Notes: a model not told the origin generated them from the sequence alone. Positions 18,365-28,136 are shown, counted from the stretch's first letter. The stretch: 64,000 bases of DNA from Desulfosporosinus sp. Sb-LF (GCF_004766055.1 NZ_SPQR01000002.1:62001-126000); one strand, 5' to 3'. Made by a program: numbers and translations.

Positions 18365-19795
18365 CTAAAATTGAAAGTATAGAAATTCAGCGACATGCCC
18401 CAACTGGAGCAGGCATATTGTAAACAAGAACCCTCCTAAAAGGGCCCAGCGCAAGGAAGGGCGGAATCGCGTTGTATGAATTTCTGGCACATTAGGCATT
18501 AATACTACAAATAACACTAGTCCAAGCAAAACGAGTAGCTCCTTACCTCCCCCGGGCAATAATGGTAGTTTTCCAAAATTCAAACTAAATCCCAGTACAG
18601 ATCCGTTGACTCCTGGCAAAACAATTCCATTGAAACCAACCATTCCAAGCACAATGCTCTTAGCGGTGTGCATTGAGTTTGCCCTAAAAAAGACCCAGGC
18701 AACCACCACTGCCACAAAGGTTATGGACCAAGCTAACAACTTTGGCAGTTGAATCTTGAGCTTACGCCACAGATGGTTTATAACGAGAAATGTTCCATGT
18801 AATCCGCCCCAAATAATAAATGTCCAGCCTGCACCGTGCCAGATGCCGCCCAACAACATAGTGAGCCATAAATTCAAAAATCTTCGAATTTCACCTCGGC
18901 GATTGCCGCCAAGGGGAATGTAGAGATAGTTTCTTAAGAAAGTGGATAAGGATATGTGCCAACGTCTCCAAAATTCGATAATAGAAACGGACTTATAGGG
19001 AGAAAGGAAATTTACAGGTAAATTAATATTGAACATTTTGCCTAATCCTAAGGCCATTTCGGAATACCCAGAGAAATCAAAATACAATTGCAGGGTATAA
19101 GCCAATGCACCAGCCCATGCCTCCAAGAACGAACTATGGTCTGGCTGGGCAAATACTGGTGTAACCCAAGCCGATAAATGGTCAGCAATGATTACTTTCT
19201 TGCTTAGACCAATAACGAAAATGCTTAATCCTATTGCTAGGTTCTTATGGGAAAAAATCCGGCTACGTAAGCTCTTAAACTGGGGAATGATGTCCTTGTG
19301 GTAGAGAATCGGTCCAGCAATCAAGTGGGGAAAGAAGGTAACAAAAAGGCTGTAAGTGAGCAAATCGCAACCTTTAGTCTCACCGCGATAGGCATCCACC
19401 ACGAAAGCAATCTGAGTAAATGTAAAAAAGGACAGTCCCAAAGGGAGCATTATTTCGGGAACATTGAGCCCTGTGTGAAAAAAATTATTTAAATTACTGA
19501 CAATAAAACCAGTGTATTTAAAATAGCCCAATGTCATTAGATCGACCGCAACAGTGACAATCAATAACGATTTGCTACGTCGGACCTGCAAGAGTCTGGT
19601 CACTATAAAGTTAAATATCATTGAGCTAATCAAAACCGGTAGATTTCGCACATCCCAATAAGCATAGAAAAAGATAGAAGCTATTACTAATGCCCCTGTT
19701 GCTAGCGGTAGAAGACGCCAACGGGCTAACACAAAAAAGACTACCATAGTAGTCGGCAAAAACAAGAAAATAAACGAGTAGGAATTAAACAGCAT
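18365..19795 (-). CDS. MBOAT family O-acyltransferase (AlgI/DltB/PatA-like)
   Basis: A 476-residue polytopic protein. WRRWHISLSTFLRNYLYIPL and the later GGIWHGAGWTFIIWGGLHG are the MBOAT hallmarks, the second holding the conserved membrane histidine. It passes acyl groups across the membrane for O-acylation of a surface polymer. It starts the low-GC pair with the SGNH-like gene and is preceded by a short AT-rich gap. With the acyltransferase-3 gene further down, this gives the locus two independent acylation systems. Confidence 0.92.
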   Translation of the reverse strand: MLFNSYSFIFLFLPTTMVVFFVLARWRLLPLATGALVIASIFFYAYWDVRNLPVLISSMIFNFIVTRLLQVRRSKSLLIVTVAVDLMTLGYFKYTGFIVSNLNNFFHTGLNVPEIMLPLGLSFFTFTQIAFVVDAYRGETKGCDLLTYSLFVTFFPHLIAGPILYHKDIIPQFKSLRSRIFSHKNLAIGLSIFVIGLSKKVIIADHLSAWVTPVFAQPDHSSFLEAWAGALAYTLQLYFDFSGYSEMALGLGKMFNINLPVNFLSPYKSVSIIEFWRRWHISLSTFLRNYLYIPLGGNRRGEIRRFLNLWLTMLLGGIWHGAGWTFIIWGGLHGTFLVINHLWRKLKIQLPKLLAWSITFVAVVVAWVFFRANSMHTAKSIVLGMVGFNGIVLPGVNGSVLGFSLNFGKLPLLPGGGKELLVLLGLVLFVVLMPNVPEIHTTRFRPSLRWALLGGFLFTICLLQLGHVAEFLYFQF

Positions 19796-19917
19796 AATCT
19801 AGCTCACCTTTATTAATATCTCACTTTCAATTTAGTATATCATGATTTAAGGACAACTAATAGTAAGGTCTTCGTCTAGCTTGGAGTGCTTGTGCACCTG
19901 TCTCTTATACGAAGAAA

Positions 19918-19948
19918 AGGACTACCATATCACATTTATGGTAGTCCT
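19918..19948 (-). terminator. Intrinsic terminator of the 19957-20607 gene
   Basis: The 11-bp arms AGGACTACCAT and ATGGTAGTCCT pair around a 9-nt loop. On the minus strand they are followed by TTTTCTTC. The hairpin starts 9 bp beyond the stop codon. Confidence 0.8.
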
Positions 19949-19956
19949 CCAAACAA

Positions 19957-20607
19957 CTACTGGATCACACTCTCTCCAGTAATCAACCAACGCGAATTTT
20001 GTTTTAATAGATTAACGCGCATATGCACGATTTGTTCATGCTCTTCTCCGACTGGGGCGGAATCAGTCAAGTTATAATCCTTAGCGGTATATCGATAATT
20101 AACCTGAAGTGTTGCGGTATTATCATCGGCGCTTTCAATATCAACCTGGTCAAAGGTTATTTGACTAACATCTAATCCTATGCCTTGAACCAAAAACTCT
20201 TCCGCTCGCCTAGCATGCTTTTCAAACAAGTCCCCAGTATAGGCTTTGGACAATTTGGTTCTAAAGGTGGCCATATCCGCGGACTTCCAGGCTCCAAAAA
20301 ACATCCCAATATCTTGCTTATAGTCTGTAATAATTTGTTGTGCTACCAGATTTGTCGTCGGATCTAGTTTACCTTTATTTAAGGTGGCGTTATTATCACT
20401 AATACCTCCTGCCGTGTTTAGGGTTGGAGAGGTTTTTGCTGAATCACTAATCGCCCCAGATACCGTTTGGATCTTGTCCTGGCCCCGCAGTTTGGAAATA
20501 AAAGACGCTGGGGAACTTGAATTCGTGAGCAAAGACATACCTAGGGTCCCCACCAGTACGCCAAGACCTAAGGCTAAAGCCCCAAATAAATAATTCATTT
20601 TACGCAT
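19957..20607 (-). CDS. Unknown secreted or membrane-anchored protein, NTF2-like C-terminus possible
   Basis: Not recognised. About 216 residues with an N-terminal hydrophobic segment (LFGALALGLGVLVGTLGMSL) and a low-complexity linker of Ser, Thr and Asn. The C-terminal ~110 residues (DYKQDIGMFFGAWKSADMAT ... VNYRYTAKDYNL ... SRWLITGESVIQ) alternate helix and strands like a small NTF2/Tim44-type domain; that is a visual impression only. I chose the ATG at 20607, about 12 nt after AAGGAG; a TTG three codons upstream is too close to the ribosome site. It has its own terminator and a long leader region, so it is a single-gene unit. Confidence 0.75.
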   Translation of the reverse strand: MRKMNYLFGALALGLGVLVGTLGMSLLTNSSSPASFISKLRGQDKIQTVSGAISDSAKTSPTLNTAGGISDNNATLNKGKLDPTTNLVAQQIITDYKQDIGMFFGAWKSADMATFRTKLSKAYTGDLFEKHARRAEEFLVQGIGLDVSQITFDQVDIESADDNTATLQVNYRYTAKDYNLTDSAPVGEEHEQIVHMRVNLLKQNSRWLITGESVIQ

Positions 20608-21169
20608 AAGTACCAAAATCTCCTTCTTGTGGATTTTAGTACTAGTCTGACCAGTAAAAAGGGAGTTTAGACATAGAACCAGCGCTAATTTGCATTCATA
20701 AGTATGTTGACTTGGTCACTAAAAAGCGCAAGGTCTGTCCCTTTAGGGCAGACCTTGCGCTTTTATTCAATTTTTACGACTGAAATATGCAACAACTAAC
20801 TTCAGTTTTCAACCTTGTAAAACAAGGTTACAGTCTAATGAAATAAGTTGTTTATTCAATTATGAAAAAGATTACTTACTATCTTATAAAATCATTCCTT
20901 TGAATTTAAATTAGCTCTTCACGTGAATATCGCAACTACATCCTGCGCTTTACAAATTGTTATGTGATTATAACAAATTTATATCAAGTTCGGGTTCATG
21001 CTCTGATTAAGCACTGTTCAAGCCTAATGTGTCATTTATTCTAAAATCCAAACAATAAGAGCCATTGTGCACCCGGGATATAATTCGGTGTTTTTGTTGT
21101 CATCTACATTACTCTGACTAAGCTACAATTCATTCTTACTTCCATTGCTTGATCTGATGGCTTAAATTA
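20608..21169. other. 562-bp AT-rich gap with one strong hairpin
   Basis: No supportable gene. It holds a 16-bp-arm hairpin at 20722-20764 and a small one (AACCTTG/CAAGGTT) near 20811-20829. The rest is AT-rich with short open frames only. The distance between the 21170 stop and the hairpin (about 400 bp) is long for a simple 3' untranslated region, so a small RNA is possible. Confidence 0.5.
20722..20764. terminator. Bidirectional-looking intrinsic terminator
   Basis: AAAAGCGCAAGGTCTG pairs perfectly with CAGACCTTGCGCTTTT, with a second short pairing (CCCT/AGGG) in the loop. T-rich sequence follows on both strands. It could end a transcript coming from the 21170-21919 gene or an unannotated small RNA. 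Confidence 0.75.
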
Positions 21170-21919
21170 TTACCGCTTGGTTGCAAATGGCGTCGCACCG
21201 TAGATCTTTGAATTTACATCATTACGCATGATATGCGCATCTAAATCATGAATTCCTTGGTGGAATTGTTCGATTCTCGCTTTATCCTTCGAATCGAAGG
21301 CATCCATTCCTGTATTTAACAGAACATCTAAGTAATTGGTAAAGGCGACTGCTTTGGAGGCATTCGCTTCATTTTTGAGTTGCTTGTCCAATAGTGTTTT
21401 ATGGAACAAGATATATTTCTTAATATCCTGTTCATTCAACTGTGGACCAGCTGCTGGCCCGAAGAGATACCCATCTACATATTCGTGGATATTCCACGCG
21501 GTGCCGAACGCTAATGTTTTGGTATCATTACTTAATGCGTTCTCACCGAAGAACGTGGAGATAGACGGTGCCAGGTCTATCAATTTGGTGTCCGGTTCCC
21601 TATATTTACTCTTGGAGCCGGTATCACTTTGCGGAGGCGTAGTTATCGTACTGGGTTCTGTCGTTGTTGGTGTGGCATTTCCTGGTGGAGCTTTACTGTC
21701 TGGCAACGTGCTCTTGGCACCATCAATTGCCTTCGTGCCGTCCGTTGCATTAGTGCCATTGACGACTGGGGATTGAATGACTACCTGGTCAGTGATGGAG
21801 CTTTGTTGCCTAAAAACTTTCCAGACACTGGGGCCATATACCCCCGCAGCAACAACAGCACCAGCTAGAACCAACGTTCCTGCTAAGGTTGCAATCCTCT
21901 TTTTGTCCATTGGTCTCAT
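21170..21919 (-). CDS. Unknown membrane-anchored protein with low-complexity linker
   Basis: Not recognised. 249 residues: an N-terminal membrane anchor (IATLAGTLVLAGAVVAAGVY), then ~70 residues rich in Thr, Pro, Ser, Ala and Asp (GTNATDGTKAIDGAK, TPTTTEPSTITTPP), then a compact helical domain of ~130 residues. AAGGAGGG sits upstream of the ATG at 21919. The layout resembles an extracellular domain on a flexible stalk. The neighbouring 19957-20607 protein has the same anchor-linker-domain layout, so the two may act together at the envelope; no function can be assigned. Confidence 0.78.
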   Translation of the reverse strand: MRPMDKKRIATLAGTLVLAGAVVAAGVYGPSVWKVFRQQSSITDQVVIQSPVVNGTNATDGTKAIDGAKSTLPDSKAPPGNATPTTTEPSTITTPPQSDTGSKSKYREPDTKLIDLAPSISTFFGENALSNDTKTLAFGTAWNIHEYVDGYLFGPAAGPQLNEQDIKKYILFHKTLLDKQLKNEANASKAVAFTNYLDVLLNTGMDAFDSKDKARIEQFHQGIHDLDAHIMRNDVNSKIYGATPFATKR

Positions 21920-22117
21920 TGGTCTCTTCCCTCCTTAAATCTTTTTTGTCTTGGTACGTTAGTATTTTACCAATTTTCAGGAGAGAAGCGTGTCACTTTT
22001 GCTGTAGAGCTAGGCCCATTTTCCGTCCTCTGTTTCGGATAAATGCCAAAAGGTTCCTTCTGGTCTATAAATTTCGCGAAAATTAAGCAGCATTATCCAC
22101 AATAATCCCCAGTCTGT

Positions 22118-23005
22118 CTATTCATCAATTTCCGATCTTAGAACTAAATCCCGCAAATAATTCATGAGATCCTCTGAAATGTCCCCTCGACGCAGTGCAT
22201 ACTCGATGGTCGCTTCCACAAAACCCAGTTTATCTCCGACATCATACCTCCGACCTTCGAATTCATAGGCCAGAATTTCCTGATAGCGACCCAGCTCCTT
22301 AATCCCATCTGTGAGCTGAATCTCTCCACCCTTGCCCGGTTCAAGAATGCTCAAAATATCAAAAATCTCCGGATTTAGGATATATCGGCCCATAATGGCT
22401 AAGCGAGTTTTCGGTGCATCCTCTGACCGAGGTTTTTCTATCATATCCTTAGCTCGATAAAGCCGATCCGCAAACTTTTCGCCATCGACAATACCATATT
22501 TAGACGTATCCTCAAGCGGAACTTCTTGGACCCCTACCATGCTTGCTCCATAACGCTCATATTGATTCATCATTTGCCCCAGCGCAGGCACTTCTGAATA
22601 GATAACATCATCCCCTAGAAGAACTGCAAAGGGTTCGTTTCCTATAAATTTCCGGGCACTATAGATTGCATGCCCCAAGCCTAGCGCTTCTTTTTGACGC
22701 ACATAATATATATCTGCCATCCTTGCGACATCCTGCACCAAATCCAAAAGCTCATCCTTCGCGTGCTTTTCCAAAAACGCCTCTAATTCCATAGAGCGGT
22801 CAAAGTGGTCTTCAATAGCCCGTTTATTCCGTCCTGTAACAATAATAATATCTTCAATTCCAGATCGAATGGCCTCTTCCACAATGTATTGAATCGTTGG
22901 TTTATCCACAATGGGCAGCATTTCTTTTGGTTGAGCCTTTGTTGCTGGCAAAAAACGGGTTCCCAGCCCGGCTGCCGGTATCACTGCTTTACGAATTTTA
23001 CGCAT
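22118..23005 (-). CDS. galU: UTP-glucose-1-phosphate uridylyltransferase
   Basis: A 295-residue enzyme making UDP-glucose from UTP and glucose-1-phosphate, the entry point to many surface glycans. Seen: [26 protein letters not shown] (nucleotide loop), [29 protein letters not shown] and GEIQLTDGI. The length is normal for bacterial GalU. The ATG is preceded by AAGGAGAG at good spacing. Its place at the promoter-proximal side of the polysaccharide locus fits precursor supply, though long gaps on both sides suggest it has its own promoter. Confidence 0.96.
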   Translation of the reverse strand: MRKIRKAVIPAAGLGTRFLPATKAQPKEMLPIVDKPTIQYIVEEAIRSGIEDIIIVTGRNKRAIEDHFDRSMELEAFLEKHAKDELLDLVQDVARMADIYYVRQKEALGLGHAIYSARKFIGNEPFAVLLGDDVIYSEVPALGQMMNQYERYGASMVGVQEVPLEDTSKYGIVDGEKFADRLYRAKDMIEKPRSEDAPKTRLAIMGRYILNPEIFDILSILEPGKGGEIQLTDGIKELGRYQEILAYEFEGRRYDVGDKLGFVEATIEYALRRGDISEDLMNYLRDLVLRSEIDE

Positions 23006-23158
23006 TCTTCAGCTCTCCTTTTTAACAACAATCATTTACCCCTTATATATATCACCAATACCTCTTATGTATATCTACGAACAACCCTACTAATTCTTTT
23101 TTTCTTATCGTTGTAAGTGAACTAGCTACACCAACTAGAATAATCCCTATAGAATTGG

Positions 23159-23184
23159 AAAACGAGGGTGCGAAGCCTCGTTTT
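23159..23184 (-). terminator. Intrinsic terminator behind the chemotaxis receptor gene
   Basis: AAAACGAGG and CCTCGTTTT pair around an 8-nt loop, with T-runs on both strands. It starts 29 bp beyond the stop at 23213. Confidence 0.8.
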
Positions 23185-23212
23185 TTAAAAGTCCTTAATT
23201 TTAAAATTCTTA

Positions 23213-24934
23213 CTATAATTTGAAATAACCGATTAAGTCTTTTAAATTTCTTGCCAATTCATTTAAGCTTTCAGCCGAGGCAAACAATTCCTCGACTGAA
23301 GCGTTTTGTTGTTCTGCCGCTGCGGCCGTAGTTTGGGTACCTGCGGAGGTGGATTCGGCCTTATTTACAACCATTTGCATGCCAGCCTTTATATGTTCTC
23401 CATCCTGTTGTACTTTCCGTACAGTCTTTTCTATATCCTGAGCTAACTCAGCACTTTCTTCTACTGAGCCAAGAATTACTGTGAATTGGGTAGAAATCTC
23501 CTTTAAGTAGGAACTTCCTTTGTTCACACTATCTACGCTCGTTTTCATTCCTTGATGGGCGCTCCGAGAAGCCTGTTGCATTTCCTGTACTCGCTGAGAA
23601 ATATCGACTAAGCTTGTTTGGACTTGTTCTGCAAGTTTACGCACTTCTTCTGCCACCACTGCAAACCCACGGCCGTTTTCCCCTGCACGTGCCGCTTCGA
23701 TGGCAGCGTTTAAGGCTAAAAGGTTTGTTTGTTGCGCAATGCTATCAATTATTTGTACCGTCTGGGCGATCTCCTCTGACTTTTCATCCACATCTCCAAT
23801 TACTTGGCTTAGGCTGTGAACCTGACTTTCTATTTCGTTCATTTGCTGAACCACTTGTCCCAAGGCAATATTTCCATTGCGCGAAAGCTCAGCGGAACGC
23901 CCAGATGCAAGACTTACTTTTTCAGCATGCCGTTCTGTTTGATTCAGTTGATCTATTACTTGAGTCATCCGTTCATGGTTTTCCGTCATTTCTGTGACTG
24001 AAATTTCTGCGTCAGTAGCTATATCGCTTGCCGATGTAGCCACTTGTTCAGCGGCCCGAGCGGATTGTTCCGCACCTAAACGCATCTCTTGGGCCGTTTT
24101 AGCTAAATCGTTAGCCATTTCCGCTACCTTCGTCATGGTATCTCTCAGAGAAAACACCATATCTCCAAAGGACTTTTGCAGTTCAAATTCTTCATGGTTC
24201 CAAACTTTCCAAGGAGCTTTTTTCTTGCGGGCTATGTCTCCTAACGCAATTTCGTTGGCATTTTGCAGTAAATGATTCATCATCTTAGTGAGGGATCGAC
24301 TTAAGGCCCAGCCGATAAAAATGCTGACTATAACATCAATTACAACAAGAATAATAGAAATAGAGGATGATTTTTTGAAAATCAAACTCATTTTTGTCAT
24401 GCTGTTGGTATCTACCTTCTCCAATTTGGTATCAACCATCTTTTGGAGCATATCCCCAGCTAACTGATTCTTCGTTCCTGCTATCCCGAACATATTGGCT
24501 TTAGCCTCGTCCACTCGGCCTAAATCTGAAGCTTTAATTGTAACTTGAGCCGCCTCTAAATAATCTTTCCAAGCGGCTTTAAACTTTTTCCAAGAGTCAT
24601 CCTCTTCTACCGATCTTGCAATGGTTTCGTATGCAGCCATATGTTCTTCTAATTGGGTCTCTTGTTGATTGGCTTGAGCCACAAACTTCTGAAATTCTTC
24701 AGACGTACGCGCGCTGACCGCCAATGCTACATTCGTTCGATAGGCCTGGGCATGAAAATGCATTTCCGAGAGCAGGTTCATGGGAACGACATCCTGTTTA
24801 TAGACCTGATCCGAGGTATTGTGCATTTGAGACATTCCATAAATCCCAATTGCACCCACGACGCCCGCCGCTAAAGCAATAAATAGCATTAATGCCGTTA
24901 CTTGGAATCCAAGTCTCCGTTTTTTTAGACCCAA
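23213..24934 (-). CDS. Methyl-accepting chemotaxis protein
   Basis: About 573 residues. An N-terminal membrane helix, a ~150-residue four-helix-bundle type sensor domain ([20 protein letters not shown]...), a second helix ([20 protein letters not shown]), a HAMP-like linker and a cytoplasmic coiled coil with the conserved tip [20 protein letters not shown]. It would signal through CheA/CheW. I chose the TTG at 24934 because GAGGAG lies 8 nt upstream; the GTG at 24943 overlaps that site. There are no chemotaxis genes nearby, so it is a stand-alone receptor. The ligand is unknown. Confidence 0.93.
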   Translation of the reverse strand: MGLKKRRLGFQVTALMLFIALAAGVVGAIGIYGMSQMHNTSDQVYKQDVVPMNLLSEMHFHAQAYRTNVALAVSARTSEEFQKFVAQANQQETQLEEHMAAYETIARSVEEDDSWKKFKAAWKDYLEAAQVTIKASDLGRVDEAKANMFGIAGTKNQLAGDMLQKMVDTKLEKVDTNSMTKMSLIFKKSSSISIILVVIDVIVSIFIGWALSRSLTKMMNHLLQNANEIALGDIARKKKAPWKVWNHEEFELQKSFGDMVFSLRDTMTKVAEMANDLAKTAQEMRLGAEQSARAAEQVATSASDIATDAEISVTEMTENHERMTQVIDQLNQTERHAEKVSLASGRSAELSRNGNIALGQVVQQMNEIESQVHSLSQVIGDVDEKSEEIAQTVQIIDSIAQQTNLLALNAAIEAARAGENGRGFAVVAEEVRKLAEQVQTSLVDISQRVQEMQQASRSAHQGMKTSVDSVNKGSSYLKEISTQFTVILGSVEESAELAQDIEKTVRKVQQDGEHIKAGMQMVVNKAESTSAGTQTTAAAAEQQNASVEELFASAESLNELARNLKDLIGYFKL

Positions 24935-25130
24935 TTCTGTCACTCCTCTTGTTGAATAAATCCGCCTTCTCTGTCTTCGCTGAATAATCTAAAATATATT
25001 AATTCTACACTACGAACGCATATCCTGTGTGAAATATTTCTTTTGAAAAATTTAATTTAGAACAAGGATTTTACTTAAAAAAGTCTGTTCCTGCAAGGTG
25101 TGGATAAACGTTAAGGTTAAGCATCATAAA

Positions 25131-25166
25131 CAAAACGCAAGAGCGATTAAATCGTCCTTGCGTTTG
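25131..25166 (-). terminator. Intrinsic terminator of clpP
   Basis: CAAAACGCAAG pairs with CTTGCGTTTG, with an inner CGAT/ATCG stem. It lies 17 bp beyond the clpP stop; T-rich sequence follows on the minus strand. Confidence 0.8.
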
Positions 25167-25182
25167 TGGTCTTACTCACTGT

Positions 25183-25800
25183 TTACTCTTTGCTTTCCTT
25201 AGCAAGTTCTACTTTTTCTAAGACTTGGTCCACAAGACCATATTCTTTGGCTTCTTCAGCCGTCATGTAATAGTCACGATCTGTGTCTTTTTCAACCCGC
25301 TCAAGTGGCTGTCCTGTTCTTTCCGAGAGAATTCTGTTCATCTTGGCCTTAGTTCTGAGCAACTGCCTTGCATGAATTTCGATTTCCGTCGCTTGTCCAG
25401 AGAGCCCGTGCCCACCGATTAACGGCTGATGAATTAAGACTTCTGAATTAGGCAAAGCGACCCGCTTCCCTTTCGCACCAGCAGCTAGAAGGAATGCTCC
25501 CATGCTGGCTGCCATCCCAATACAAATTGTCCGAACATCCGAACGGATGTATTGCATGGTATCATAGATGGCCATTCCGGCTGTGATTGAACCACCCGGA
25601 CTGTTGATGTACAGATTGATATCTTTTTCAGGATCTTCTGCTTCGAGGAAGAGCAATTGTGCAACTACAAGATTAGAAACATCATCGTCTATAGCTCCCC
25701 CGAGAAAAATAATACGGTCTTTGAGAAGCCGAGAATAAATATCGTAGGAACGTTCCCCACGATTTGTTTGTTCCACAACCATTGGGACGAGATAACCCAT
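25183..25800 (-). CDS. clpP: ATP-dependent Clp protease proteolytic subunit
   Basis: A 205-residue serine protease forming the tetradecameric core that degrades unfolded or tagged proteins with ClpX or ClpA/C. Seen: [34 protein letters not shown] with the nucleophile serine, LIHQPLIGG with the histidine and [11 protein letters not shown] with the aspartate. AGGAGGAATTATAA precedes the ATG. It stands alone, without tig or clpX, so it may be a second clpP copy in this genome. A terminator follows directly. Confidence 0.96.
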   Translation of the reverse strand: MGYLVPMVVEQTNRGERSYDIYSRLLKDRIIFLGGAIDDDVSNLVVAQLLFLEAEDPEKDINLYINSPGGSITAGMAIYDTMQYIRSDVRTICIGMAASMGAFLLAAGAKGKRVALPNSEVLIHQPLIGGHGLSGQATEIEIHARQLLRTKAKMNRILSERTGQPLERVEKDTDRDYYMTAEEAKEYGLVDQVLEKVELAKESKE

Positions 25801-25931
25801 TTATAATTCCTCCTATTCCATCTTTATTAATGGTACTACGTTTAACTTAGTATATTCTTACCGAATGACTTTATTTTATTACAAAGGTCAGTTAAGGTCA
25901 AATGTTTTTCTTTTATTTCATAACAAAAGAA

Positions 25932-25953
25932 GAGAGCCCCCTCAGGAGCCCTC
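25932..25953 (-). terminator. Intrinsic terminator of the first small glycine-rich gene
   Basis: GAGGGCTCC and GGGGCTCTC (minus strand) form a 9-bp stem with two wobble pairs and loop TGAG, followed by TTCTTTTG. It is 15 bp past the stop at 25969. Confidence 0.7.
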
Positions 25954-25968
25954 CTTGCCAGATGATGT

Positions 25969-26091
25969 TTAAAAGATAACTCCCAAGGCAATAAGGATTA
26001 ATATTGCGATAGCAATAATTCCAACGCCAACACCCGTCCCAACAACAGGAGGAGCTACCGGACAACCACAACCTCCACCATATCCGTACAT
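25969..26091 (-). CDS. Tiny glycine-rich membrane protein, YjcZ-like sporulation type (40 aa)
   Basis: A 40-residue open frame with GGAGG about 10 nt before its ATG. The protein opens MYGYGGGCGCPVAPP, passes through GVGVG and ends in a single hydrophobic helix (IIAIAILILIALGVIF). This is the layout of the YjcZ/YhcO-type tiny proteins common in spore-formers and often found in the spore coat or membranes. A second gene of the same type follows at 26150-26254, and a terminator lies just downstream. The family label rests on pattern only; the open frame with ribosome site and terminator is clear. Confidence 0.85.
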   Translation of the reverse strand: MYGYGGGCGCPVAPPVVGTGVGVGIIAIAILILIALGVIF

Positions 26092-26149
26092 AATATTATA
26101 CCTCCTTCATTTTTTAGTCATCGACTATTTTGAATTCTGTCACGAGGGT

Positions 26150-26254
26150 TTAGAATACAATTCCCATTGCAATGAGGAGTAAAATTATTACAACCACTAT
26201 CGCAATGCCAGCTCCAACACCACCGCCACAAGCTGCACCAGCTCCGAATGCCAT
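26150..26254 (-). CDS. Tiny glycine-rich membrane protein, YjcZ-like sporulation type (34 aa)
   Basis: A 34-residue open frame: MAFGAGAACGGGVGAG followed by a single hydrophobic helix (IAIVVVIILLLIAMGIVF). GGGGGA lies 6 nt upstream of the ATG. It parallels the 40-residue gene 58 bp downstream on the same strand: a Gly/Ala/Cys-rich head and a C-terminal helix ending in G-I/V-V/I-F. The two are probably an old duplication expressed together during sporulation; the timing is inferred from the family, not from a visible sigma-E/K site. Confidence 0.83.
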   Translation of the reverse strand: MAFGAGAACGGGVGAGIAIVVVIILLLIAMGIVF

Positions 26255-26340
26255 ATTAAATCCCCCTTTCACTCTTCTGATACAGTATACGTTTTGCCCC
26301 TTAATTTGTTCCATATTATTCCAATTACTCCCACTGCGTA

Positions 26341-26381
26341 AAGAAGGATCGTTATCCCTATCTAGGGCAACGATCCTTCTT
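26341..26381 (-). terminator. Intrinsic terminator of the amt-PII operon
   Basis: AAGAAGGATCGTT and AACGATCCTTCTT are exact reverse complements, with an inner CCCTA/TAGGG stem. It lies 43 bp past the PII stop and before the small spore-type genes. Confidence 0.8.
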
Positions 26382-26423
26382 ACTCATTCATATCCTTTTT
26401 TTTACTCATCTTTAAATCAATTT

Positions 26424-26762
26424 CTATATCGCCTTTTCTCCACTATCCCCAGTTCTTATCGTATAACAATTTTCCACGTTGGACACAAAGATCTTTCCGT
26501 CTCCAATCTCGCCTGTTCGTGCTTCTTGCCTAATTACTTGGATTATCTCTTCTACGTATTGGTCCATAACAACAATTTCAATCTTAACCTTAGGGATGAG
26601 ATGGACTGTATACTCCACACCCCGATATATCTGCGTGTGCCCCTTTTGTTTGCCACACCCAATTACTTGAGTCACCGTCAAACCGTTGACACCGTGATTA
26701 CCTAACGCATCTTTCACATTGTCCAGCTTTCCTGGACGGATAATCGCCTCAATTTTCTTCAT
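26424..26762 (-). CDS. glnB: Nitrogen regulatory protein PII
   Basis: A 112-residue PII trimer subunit that senses ATP/ADP and 2-oxoglutarate. It starts MKKIEAIIRPGKLDNVKDAL. The T-loop reads YRGVEYTVHLIPK, retaining the tyrosine position modified in other bacteria, and the C-terminal signature TGEIGDGKIFV is intact. It follows amt by 118 bp on the same strand, so it is probably the GlnK-type partner that plugs the ammonium channel when nitrogen is plentiful. GGGAGGG precedes the ATG. Confidence 0.95.
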   Translation of the reverse strand: MKKIEAIIRPGKLDNVKDALGNHGVNGLTVTQVIGCGKQKGHTQIYRGVEYTVHLIPKVKIEIVVMDQYVEEIIQVIRQEARTGEIGDGKIFVSNVENCYTIRTGDSGEKAI

Positions 26763-26880
26763 TTAGAACCCTCCCACTCAGATTTAACCTTGGTACAATC
26801 AATTTTCACCTTGACTCAATTAACTCAGCTTAAACCCAATTAACCCTGAATAGCTCCAACTTAGTCTAAGAGTATAAAAC

Positions 26881-28110
26881 TTAAATGAAATCCGGATAAG
26901 CCTCTTCTCCATGCAAGGATAAATCCAAACCAGTTGCTTCCTCATCATCGCTAACACGAAGTTTCGTCACCAAGCTTACCGCTTTTAAAATTATGAACGT
27001 CCCTACCACGGCAAACACCACTGTGATCAAAACACTGAGAGCCTGAATCCCTAAGAGTGACATATTCCCGTAGAATAATCCATCCGCTCCAGCTGAATTA
27101 ATGGATTTTGTGGCAAAGATTCCGGTCGCCAAGGCTCCCCATGTCCCGCCAATTCCATGACATCCAAAAGCATCCAAAGCATCATCATACCCGAATTTCG
27201 CTTTCATTAGACTGATTCCATAATAGCAAACTACCCCACCGACAAAACCAATAAATATCGAAGAAAGCGGGGTCACAAATCCTGCGCCTGGTGTTATGGC
27301 CACTAAACCTGCGACTGCACCACTGGCAGCACCGAGCATCGTTGATTTTCCTCTGTGAATGCGTTCCACAACGGCCCAGGCTATAGCCGCTGCAGCTGCA
27401 GCAGTATTTGTATTCACAAAGGCCATACCAGCTAAACCATTCGCTCCTAAGGCACTTCCCGCATTAAACCCGAACCAACCAAACCATAGTAGTCCTGCTC
27501 CTAAGACGGTCATAGGTACCTGATGTGGTGCCATCGAGTCTTTACCTAGTCCTTTACGCTTTCCGAGCATCAGGGCCGCTACTAATCCAGAGTATCCCGA
27601 ACTAATATGCACTACATTTCCCCCTGCAAAGTCTAAGGCTCCGAGAGTTCTTAGGAAACCACCAACACCCCAGACCCAATGGGCCAATGGATCGTAAACA
27701 AAGGTTGCCCATAATAGTACGAAAGCAATAAATGCTGGAAAACGCATTCGTTCTGCAATGGAACCGCTTATCAAAGCGGGAGTGATAACAGCAAACATCA
27801 TTTGAAACGCCATAAAGACAATCGCCGGAATGGTCGCTGCGTAATCTGGATTAGGATCTATTCCTACTCCATTCAAACCCAACCAGTTTAAACTTCCAAT
27901 GATACCGTGAAAGTCTGGCCCAAAAGCTAAAGTATATCCTACAACAATCCACTGAAGTGACATAATACCAATAATGATCCAACTATGCATGAGGGTACTG
28001 AGTACATTCTTTTTACGTACCATCCCTCCATAAAAGAGCGCTAAACCCGGTGTCATCAGGAAAACCAGAGCTGTCGAAATCAAAATAAATCCTGTATCTC
28101 CCGTATCCAT
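26881..28110 (-). CDS. amt: Ammonium transporter Amt
   Basis: About 409 residues with 11 membrane helices; imports ammonium as a trimer. Seen: PGLALFYGGMVRKKNVLST, DPLAHWVWG, GGNVVHISSGYSGLVAAL and DALDAFGCHGIGGTWGALATG, including the paired pore histidines. I chose the ATG at 28110 because GGAGGA lies 7 nt before it; the ATG at 28116 overlaps that site. PII follows. The leader holds a complete intrinsic terminator (28137-28173) between the promoter and the ribosome site, which suggests control by antitermination. Confidence 0.95.
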   Translation of the reverse strand: MDTGDTGFILISTALVFLMTPGLALFYGGMVRKKNVLSTLMHSWIIIGIMSLQWIVVGYTLAFGPDFHGIIGSLNWLGLNGVGIDPNPDYAATIPAIVFMAFQMMFAVITPALISGSIAERMRFPAFIAFVLLWATFVYDPLAHWVWGVGGFLRTLGALDFAGGNVVHISSGYSGLVAALMLGKRKGLGKDSMAPHQVPMTVLGAGLLWFGWFGFNAGSALGANGLAGMAFVNTNTAAAAAAIAWAVVERIHRGKSTMLGAASGAVAGLVAITPGAGFVTPLSSIFIGFVGGVVCYYGISLMKAKFGYDDALDAFGCHGIGGTWGALATGIFATKSINSAGADGLFYGNMSLLGIQALSVLITVVFAVVGTFIILKAVSLVTKLRVSDDEEATGLDLSLHGEEAYPDFI

Positions 28111-28136
28111 AATCATTCCTCCTCTTAAATTAAAAA

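Noticed and set aside
26172-26705. Plus-strand open frame of 177 codons across the spore-type gene and PII
   Set aside because: It is antisense to PII and to the tiny gene at 26150-26254, has no ribosome site and low-complexity, unlikely protein content.
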